Below are positions 22,253 through 32,600 of a DNA stretch of 36,887 nucleotides, piece after piece. The DNA is from Tubiluchus corallicola (Eukaryota > Priapulida > Priapulimorpha > Priapulimorphida > Tubiluchidae). Each line of letters opens with the position of its first letter. The first letter of the stretch is position 1. The notes beneath the pieces were generated by a model. That model searched no databases. It saw only the letters and a list, made by a program, of their open reading frames with translations, and had not been told where the DNA came from. The position numbers and the translations under genes are program-made. The stretch lies in assembly GCA_030141605.1 (NCBI GenBank), contig JAQGDQ010001514.1, forward strand, positions 1 through 36,887. The letters run 5' to 3'.

Positions 22253-25200
22253 ATTATTTAATATTTATCATTATTATTAATTATTACTTATGCTAAACAT
22301 AAAAGTTAGAGAATCACAAAATTTTGCACCTTAGGTAACTGCCTAGTTTGCCTAGTGTTAGGTACAGCCGGGCCCTGACTGAACTAAATAACATGAAATA
22401 TATATATATATATATATATCCGGGAACACAACAAAAGTGCACAGCCTCAACAAAGCTGGCCTTATATACGCATTGCCAGGTCAATAGCCCCATGATCTAG
22501 TTGTCATGCAAACTTGCAGCAAATTAAGTCTTATGACAGAGTAACAAATTTTGTAATTGTAGGCTTACTAGCTTGTAATTTCTAGTGGTCAAGAATAGTG
22601 CTGCTGGTGACAATCTCTCGTCTCATGGTCATTAACACGTTGTTGTCCTCAACAACAAGAAGAGCGACAATTATAATAATGAAGGATTTGTTATAAGTTG
22701 ACTGACATTCATGACAGTAATGAGTTACTAAGGTTTGCTTTTTTATCTGCAAGAAGCTAGTTTTGTTGTTTGTTTGAACATGTTCTCTGCATTCTTTGCA
22801 TCTGCTACACGGCTACATATTTTACATATAAAATAACTAATGTGCAAAAGAAAAAAGCACAAACAAAACAATTCAAGACATCTTTAACATTTGCTTTACT
22901 TACATTTTGCCAAAGGATGCGCTTGGTTTGCTCACTATCACAAAAAAGATGCAATCTTAGTGGTACTGATGTTACCATTAGGGCAGATTTTATCATATTC
23001 AGCGCCTCTTCTACGTGTTTGTAATCTCTTCCCAGAAGTGTGACCGCCACGTTGATGCTTGCCATCTTTCCCGTATTCTATTAAAGTAATAATAACTAAA
23101 AAAATGGAGTTGCGTCAAACAGGCTTTCTCACTGCATTATTGCTCTGAGCCTTATGTATCGAATTATAAATTGCTTCACCATAATCAACTACACCGGTAG
23201 TAAATAACGTTATAAACACACTTTAGCTTTCAGTGGATAGTGGCGCTGCTGCAGTTCATGGCGCACGTAAATTTGATAGTCTCTCGTACGTTTTTGTACA
23301 AAAGTAGATTTTATATTCTGACAAAATAATTTTGGACCTCGTATGCAGTTGACATTTATAGTGTTAGATCGTCTGTGCACTGGCAAGCTGTTCATTATAC
23401 CGGCAGTCTGTATAATTTTGACAAATTGATGATATTGCGGAGGCTTCGTTCAAGTTTTCCCGCCATTTGGAGCTTCACAAAGGAATTCGGTTACCGGTAA
23501 ACACAGACATACACGAGCGTACAGAATGACTTCGACAAGCGATCACAACATTACCCTGGATGAGTTTCGACTGTTAAACCCAAAACAAAGAGAAAAGTCA
23601 ATAAAAGTGAATTACTGAGGCTACTATCAGAATCAGAAATGACACCGCAAGCAGAGTCAGGTCTCGAGGACAGCAGTAAAGGCACTGATCTAGAAAGTCA
23701 AGCAACTATGGAAGCAAGGATTATTCAACAGGTTAGATTATTAATTTTTCCATTATCCAAGGAAATCTCTGAACTAAAGCAGCTCACAGATCAAGTCAAA
23801 TCTAGCCAGGACTTTATAAGCAGCAAATTTGACCAATTTAAAATGGAGCCAGATGCTTTAAAAAAGACCACCAATGATCTTACTAAAAAATTAAACGAGC
23901 TAGAGAGAAAGCAGGATGATTTAGACCAGTATGGGCGACGGGACACCCTCATTATCTCCGGTATACCCCAAGCTAGTGATTATGAAAATACTGACGAAAT
24001 TGTTTGTCAAGTAGGTCAAGCCCTCAATGTGAACATCTGTAAAGAGGACATCTCGATCTCCCATCGATTGCCACGAAAAGAAAGTGCTACAAGACCACCA
24101 CAGATTATTGTGAAATTTATAAAACGGAAAGTAAGAGACTGTTTGTGGCAAAACAAACCCAAGAGAAATGGATCTCTTAAGGCTAGTGATTTAGGGTATG
24201 TTTCACATAATCTTGTGTACATTAGTGAAAGTTTAACTAATCGTAGACGTGTATTACTTAACAAATGTCTCGAACTAAAAAGAAACAAAGTAATCTTGTT
24301 TGTTTGGAAAAAAATGGCCAGATTTTCATCAGGAAAGCTGAATCATCTGAACCCTTCCCTGTAAACAATTTTGATGATGTAGATAAATTAAAACACTAAT
24401 CACTTCTTCACTCGTTTCAATCAATATCCTATTGTAATGGTTAGCTTTAATTGTACTAAGTGTAATAAAACTTGCAAAGCAAATCAAAACTCAATTCAAT
24501 GTGATGTGTGTTCCCTCTGGACACATCTAAAGTGTACAATGTTGTCTCATCATGATTTTGTAAATTTAGCTTGTGATGTGCTTCCTTTGCAGTTCATTGA
24601 TGATGATGAATTTATGGAAATGACTATTCACTATCAATTTTCTAATTTTGTAAAAGATTTATCTTGCTTTTCATCAATTTATGACTCTTCTTCGCTAGTC
24701 CACTGTAATAGAGATGATACAGACATCGACAATTATAGACTTCAGTATGACAGCCAATACATTAATCTTGCAAATCTGAGTGATAAATCCACAGATAAAG
24801 CAAACAGTGACACATTTATAATACACTTTAACACATCAAGTTTGAGGAAATACTATTCAGACATGACTGATACATTAACACAATTTCAAAAAATGCCTGA
24901 GTTAATAGCGATCTCGGAAACCAGAATTCACGAATCTGACACTTTTTTATGTAACATTCCAGGATATTCTTTCATACATTATGATTCCAATACAGCTGCT
25001 GGTGGCGTAGGTGTGTATGTAAAATCTAGATTCAATTTTAAAATTAAACCTGAATACAAAATAAGAGCTTGTAAAAATGTTATTGTTAATGGGATTAGTA
25101 CAACTAGTAGACTAGCACTTGAGGACCTGTGGCTTGAAATTGCTTCCACCGATAACAAAAAATCTTTTATATTTGGAGTAATATATAGGCATCCAAACAC

Positions 25201-28200
25201 CCCAGTCGAACATTTTCATGACGAATTAGAATCAGTTCTTTGCACTATCAACTCCACAGGCAAACCAGCTTATATATGTGGAGACATTAATATAGATTTA
25301 TATCAACATGATAACAAGCCATTTATTAATAAGTATCTCAACATGCTCTTCTCAAATCAATTTACACCAATTATCACGCGACCAACTAGAATTACTCCAA
25401 CGTCACACACCCTAATTGATCATATTTATACTAATAATCTTTCTACACCCATCACATCTGGCATCATTACTAACCCCATTGCGGACCACTTGCCAATATT
25501 TGCCATTATAAGAAATACTAATCTCCTGCACAACAAGATTAAAAAATCAGTCAGATGTACGAGATCATTCAATCAAGGTAACTTTTTAAGCGAGCTTCAA
25601 GTTAATATAAGTAACCTAACACTGAATGATGGCGAAGCAGACATACACTCTTACTGCTCACAATGGACTCGTTTAAAACATTACTTGATAAACATGCCCC
25701 ACTCAAAACGTTATCAAGGAAAAACTCAAAAACTATAGCTAAACCATGGATCACTCCCGGCATTCTCAATTCTATTAAAACAAGATGTTGTATGTATACA
25801 ACACACAAGTTATCCAACTCGCTGTATAAGCAAAATTTATATAAAACATATTCTAACAAACTTAATCACATCAAACATGCATCCAAAAAGAAGTATTACT
25901 CCCAGATCTTGGTTGCAAACAAAAATAACATGAAACAAACTTGGAGCACTATCAATGAACTTCTCAAAATTAAAAAAAAGACAGCTAGTATAATGCCAAC
26001 TAAAGTTCGTTACCAAGGCACAACCTCGTGTGACCCGCACCATAAAGCTAATGCTTTTAACAGTTTTTTTGCAAACATTGGTATATCACTGGCATCACGC
26101 ATAACACAACCCAAAAACTGTAAGTATACAGACTATTTAATGCATCCCCAAGAAAATTCTTTCTATATCACACCAGTTAGCGAAATCGAGATTTCCCAAG
26201 CTATTGATAGACTAGATCCCAATAAAGCAAAAGGCCCTTATGACATCCCAATTACATATTTTAAAATGTCTAAAAACATAATTTTAGCTCCGCTTATATC
26301 TGTTTAATGTGTCAATTCTGACTGGGACATTCCCCGACACTTTAAAACTGGCAAAAGTAATCCCCATATATAAAAAAGATGATCCAAACGAGCTGAACAA
26401 CTACCGACCGACCTATCTCACTCATATCACCCATTGCCAAAATTTTTGAGTCAATTTTATATAAACGCCTGATGACATATTTAATCAAAAATGATACAAT
26501 ATCATGTTTTCAATTCGGTTTCCGCAAAATCATTCCACAATATTAGCAACTGCTGAAATCATAGGCAATCTTCTGACAAACCTAGACAATAAATTACTTA
26601 CCTGCAGCATTTTTCTTGATTTAACAAAAGCTTTTGAAACCGTTCAACACGACATTTTACTCAACAAAATGGACTATTATGGTATCCGTGGAATCACGCA
26701 AAAACTATTCCAGTCATATCTTACGAACAGACACCAGTTTACGGTTGTTGACAATTTTGCCTCTGACCAATGCTCAATTCAGTGTGGTGTACCTCAAGGA
26801 TCCACCTTGGGTCCACTTCGTTTCCTGATATATATAAATGACCTCCCTCTTTTTACTAACATGCAAACACGACTTTTTGCTGATGACACTAACCTCTTCT
26901 TAGCAGACAACGATACGCAAAATCTTGAGCTTAGAAGTAATGAAGAATTGATCAAAATTAACACATGGATGCATACAAATAAGTTAACAGTAAACTATAA
27001 TAAAACAAAATTTATGATCATAAGAAATAAATTTGAAAACAATGGAAACTCCATTATAACAGTATCCATGCAAGACTGTTTATTAGAACAAGTATCAGAC
27101 ATAAAATATCTGGGCGTCTACATAGATGACACCCTTAATTAGCTACATGTTACATTATGAGTTAGTATACAATATCGAGGTTTTAACAGTAATTAAATAA
27201 CATTTTAATTTAACTTATCTAGCACTTTGCGCTATCGTTTTACTATGTGTATAACTCAAAGCACAGGCAGGTTGGAAAACAGGTATAAGTCTTTACCAGT
27301 GAGAAACTCCACGACGGCGCTTATATGGGCCTAGGCCTATTTTGGAAGAACCCGTTTAGCAAGGATTGAAGAATCACTTTTTGATTAATTACGCAGTTGA
27401 TGGCTCAGTTAAGTTAATCATTGATTGCATTCGGGATTCTGTTTCGGACATTTCGGGGCCACAAAACAACTTGAGAATCTTTGGACATTTACATGCTATA
27501 CACTTATTCAATGTTTGATGAATCTCAACTATGGAATCCAGCTTTCCTTTCTGAATATGAACTTTGACATGAGAAAGTCTTCCGTTGAGCAACTCCTTGT
27601 GATTTGCTGCACGAGCAACTCGATAAATGTAGGACGGCAAAGTATCAATTTAGGGTTAACTGTACCATGAGTCAACTCAGTGTTACGAACTATGCTTCCA
27701 CATTTGATTCGAAGCTCCTCAAAACATAATCGTGGAGACCTACAGATGTTATCGAGTTTATTATTTTGAAGAGAATCACACATTTTCTATGATTCCAGAA
27801 AAAATCCAGAAAAAAATTCCTACTTCAGCAAGGTAGAGATGTGTGGGAATGCTGTTCTCATAAGTTGGTTGTATTTGCATTTACTCTGTACAAATAAAGT
27901 AATTTGTCTGGTGCAATTGCTGCACTTCTGAAACTGGCCTGTCGCACCACAACACACAGTAAATTTTCTGTTATGGAAGTCTTTGGTGTGTAGACGTGCA
28001 GAATTATTGTGTGTAAGTGTGTAATGAAATTCAATAAGTGGAAGGTTTGATTTTATTTCTTTCAACCGATTATAAAATGGTCAGACTTTTTTAGCGTTTT
28101 TCAACCAGTAAAGCTCAAATTTTGACCACAGATGCACACCAGAACGTTGCAAATGATGTTCTACAAATCGTACAGCTCTGCTATCAATAACAACACCAAG

Positions 28201-29532
28201 AAGCTGCTATCATGGTACCGATGTTTCTCTAATTGCAAGTATTTTATGCAAGTAATTTTATTCACGATTCAAAATTATAAAGCGCATTATAAATATACAC
28301 AGGCAGCATAAGCAACAGACAATTCATTGGCAAAAGCCATTAGAGTGTAGTCTTGCCTTTGTTCTCCTGAGCTAATGCAAACGAAATGTGGTAATGTGAT
28401 CGAAGGTGTAACTATATACTGTTGAAAGATGGACAACTATTTTAGACTAGGCAGATTTTTACCCCAACCCAGTTTTTGTTTCCACAACTCTTTGAGGAAT
28501 AATTTACATTTCAAGCCAATTTGCATATCACGCCATATAACTTAGTACAGTCTGAGTACTTTTAGATCAATCTACCCCATCATGCTCAGATATTGTACCT
28601 AAAAATAAGGACAAGTGTGTAACTGGTTGCACAAGTTCACATGTGTTTCCTGAAGGCATATTTTTGCTTGTTCGTATAGCAAAATTACCTCTTGTACTGA
28701 CGAGACACCTGTTATCAAGTTTTATACATAAGTATTTTGAATGACAGTTGGGGAAATATCCTTGTAATATGTTTGCAATGTTTGTTGATGAGCGAACCTA
28801 GAAGATTTGGACTAGCCACTATGCAGACGGAGCAAATGGAAGATTATGACGTAGTCATATGATACGTATGGTTTTTGGGAATTTTCGACCAAAGGTTATA
28901 TTGTTACATCCCAATCAGGTGTATTTAGAACAATTTTTAAAAAAGCCTTTCTAGTGACTTGTGACTGTCAAGCTGAGATTTCGAAACCATTGTAATATTC
29001 CGCACAGGTCAAGGAGATGGACTGGATCTTTGTAATGTCTCTGGAAGAACTGGGCCTTGACTTTGTACTTGCATTGTATACAATTCTTATTTTGGTTGTT
29101 TGCTTATAAGCATAATGAAAATGGGGTAATGTTGCATAGACAGCATACACTTTCAGTGAGTGGAGTAACTTGTTCTATTATACGCTTTAGCTCTTGATCA
29201 TGAAGAATCGAATCGTTGTAGCTCAAGCCTAAATACATCAAGCGTGATTTAAACACCCTATGGCCAATCCGAAGTTCTCAGTAAGGTTGAAGTTCTCCTC
29301 TTTCTGTGGCTACGGCACTATTATCCTTTGGTTATCACTTAGTTAGAGCTTTTTTGTGTCTGATTTAGCTGTCTGTTATTCCTAAGTGCTTTAATTGTCA
29401 ATACGATTTACATCAAAGGAGATTCACTAACTACTTCTTTTATATCGCCATACGATGTATTGCTATTTTACCTTTCCCTTCAAGCTAGAAATATTATGAG
29501 TGGGAACCTCGTGAATTATCATCAAACAGCAG

Positions 29533-29616
<84 letters not shown>

Positions 29617-32600
29617 CATTCATGTATTCTGTTGTTGAGAAAAAAGTGCTTCTCAAAAATGTACCTGTGGAGAAGCCTGCAAGTAGAAATGTGGAAACAT
29701 CGGTATCCCTTGTGGAAAGATGAAATGAAGAGCATAGTGATTGCCTACTAGCAACTGGGATTCATACTGTGAATGATTATATACAGAATGTGTCTGCTAA
29801 CTTATCTTTATAATATTCTAGAAGAAACTCTGTAACAAGTGAAGGTAAGACTTCTCACTGTATATTTCCACATACAACAGCTGTTTTAAATCTAATCTGT
29901 TTTCCGTGTTCAAATTCAAATGTCTTTATGATAATACGCCTTTCTGCACATACATTTATTTTAAACAGCTTTGCAAACGATTCTTTTATGAAGGTTTTTT
30001 GCTGCTTGCATAAAAAACCATTTTTGTAGAAACTTTGGCCAACATTCCCCATTTGAGCTTCAGCCATATTGGTGGCACAAAAAGAAGACTTTGCCAGGTC
30101 GTGGGCAAAAGAAGTAAACCAGGGTTTTGTCAAAATTTGGAAATGTAAATAAGCTGGGGTCAAGTCACTAGTCTTGTATTGTAGATGTCGGGAATATGTG
30201 CCAACAGAAAACAGAATAGTGAATTGTGACTTTTGGAGAAATGGTTACGGACAGCACCTATCTGTCAGTGTTTTGTTGGGTCCTATCTTCTCTTACAGTT
30301 TTTCGCATTTGGCTATAGCTGGAGTCCAATTCTTGTATCCAAGTCGAACAAAATTCGAAAATGGTAGGTCGGGTACAGAATTGTTCCATTGTTGAGAAAC
30401 AATGGTTGTAGTGTACCAAATGGTGTTGACCCAAGATGATTGACCACTGACGTAGGATCATGGTTCAAAATCATGGCAAGTTCCAAAATGGTTAAATTCC
30501 AAAGTAATCAAGCAATGCAAATTCAACAAAAGGGATAATCTAGAGTCAGATCAAGTCGAGCACACACTTTTCATTTTATGTTATGAACATTGTACAGTTT
30601 ACAGCAAGTCAACACTCTTGTTGCCAATTCAGTTGCATTTTTGTTTCACTGTAACGCTTCGAGGGCTGTGGCGTCCCTAATCTTTATGTAATAATCAAAA
30701 TAGTAATTATGCTACATGTATTTTAACGGGTTCGTTTGCTGTATTTTAAGGCTGTTTAGTTAAAGACAAAACAAGACGAAATATAGATTTTAAAGCTCTC
30801 GTTATTGTAAAAGAAAGGAGTACAACTACAAGTCAACAGTAAGAGTACAATATTACTTGTAATGGCTTACTGTGAAATCCCCCAAGGAAAGACGAGGATT
30901 GAAAAATAAATGCGCATAACTTATCTGAATGTTCTTGACGATATTGTGCACAATACACCAATCCTCCTCCTACAATGGCAATGCTGTCGAGCAACATGAC
31001 GATTCTCCACGAAGCATAACAACGCAGGCAACGACAGCTAAGCAACTGTTTCCAGCAACCCTTTACTAGTCTACAACAGCAACGTACCAAGAGCTGACTG
31101 GAATGGTCGAAACATCACACTTTGTGGCTTTACCAGGTCTCCAAACAATGTAACAGCTATGGGACTGAGAAAGACAGGCTATACATCAGAAGCACTGTCC
31201 TTTTTGCCAAAAACAACACTTAGCTCAGTTCTCCATGGTAAATGATGTACCAGCCTTTCCATACATTACATACATTAATATAGACACAGACATACATTAA
31301 CTACAGGTAACACGCCATCTGGCCAAACCAACAACGAACGTCTGCATCAGTGAAAATTATCAGCACACCTGTCCAGAACAGGTGTTGCTTTTTCTGCATA
31401 AGTAAACGAAGCACATTTTTGTTTCACTTGTTTGGGTGCGTGCTAATTTTTCCCATCTGAACCGGAAATGTGCAATTTTATTGTATTTTAGACCATTGTG
31501 CGGTTGATAGACGCTATTTCCTCAGGCAAGTTCGCTGCTTTAAAACTCATTGTGTCACCTCAAACTCGTGACTCATAATTTCATTACTACTGTGAAAGGG
31601 GTCAAAGGCCCCTTGGACCCACCCCCTAAATGCAGAAGTGCAGTTACAGTTAGCTAAAAAGTGTCTCTAGACAACGGAAATCGATAAGAAAATCGACATG
31701 AGCTGATTGCTCGGGCATTGTGCAAACAAACAATTCTGTGGACGCACGTGCGTCAGTGCGTCTGATTGCTGGCGCCCATGCTGGCAGGGGTAAGGAGACG
31801 ACGAAATGAAAGAACACATACAGCAATGCAAGCCAAGCAAGCCATTTACTATGAATTAGCAACACACGCCTAACATTCACTTTGCAGAATCTCGTGATCA
31901 CAAACAACTGCCTTGTTGTTATTATTATATCTCTATTATATGTTAGCATTTTGCTTATTAACTTGCAAGCTAGGGGCTGGAAATTTGCAGGGTGGGTAGT
32001 CTTGGGCGGCAGAAGGACAGTAATGCAGAAACCTCAGCAACTTGTCAAGTGGTGCATGGCAGTGGGCGTCGGTGAGTTTATGACTCAGCTTCTCCCAGGT
32101 CTTTCCATTTTTTCCATTTTTTCACATATATTTAGACATTTTGTATTAGATGTGCACCTGCAGTATTAAAAGGTGGAAAGCTTTAAACATGTGCGCTGGT
32201 GAAATGTAATCCTGACAGTCGGTGACCTTCTACCCCTTTTGTTTGTTTAATCTTCAGTTTCTAATCACGTGTGAAACATTGCCAACTGGTGCAATTTTAA
32301 TTTCGAATTTACTCTGATTTGAACAGTCTATGCGTCCTCAGTTTATTAGAGCCATTTGGATGAGTATTATCGTTATGGAGAGCATTTACAATTTAGAGGT
32401 TGTAATTATGCCTAATTTCTTTTCAATTGAATGAATTGGCTTAGTTTTGCTGAAAGTACGTCCGGTCTTCCAAACATGAGTAAATTTACATTTTTACATA
32501 ATATTTTCCTAATGCTTGTAACCCATAGAAATGTATAGTTACCATTTATATCTTGTTCTTTACACATCAAATAAATATTATGTACTAAAAAACTATCTTC

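Larger units (their letters stand above)
20691..22903. other. GT8 intron 2 with microsatellites
   Basis: Contains a TTA-rich microsatellite (22187-22287) and an (AT)n run (22398-22419). A pair of overlapping open frames on both strands at 21581-21797 has no motif I recognise. The GC-rich AGGCCTA piece near 22178 also occurs, as CCTAGGCCTA, near 27330. Confidence 0.5.
23526..27142 (+). mobile_element. CR1-like non-LTR retrotransposon, 3' truncated
   Basis: Two open reading frames in LINE order occupy this stretch: a coiled-coil/RRM-like ORF1 and a PHD-endonuclease-reverse transcriptase ORF2, separated by 37 bases. The 5' untranslated part probably starts near 23.2-23.4 kb, where GC content rises. 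The element ends just after the reverse transcriptase thumb region at 27142 and lacks the C-terminal part, 3' untranslated region and tail. It sits in the large first intron of the GT8 gene in the opposite orientation. Frameshifts in both frames show it is inactive. Confidence 0.85.

Noticed and set aside
29460-29735. Open frames with long poly-Thr or poly-Ser tracts on both strands
   Set aside because: They arise only from the (CTA)27 microsatellite and lie inside a BEL/Pao pseudogene.
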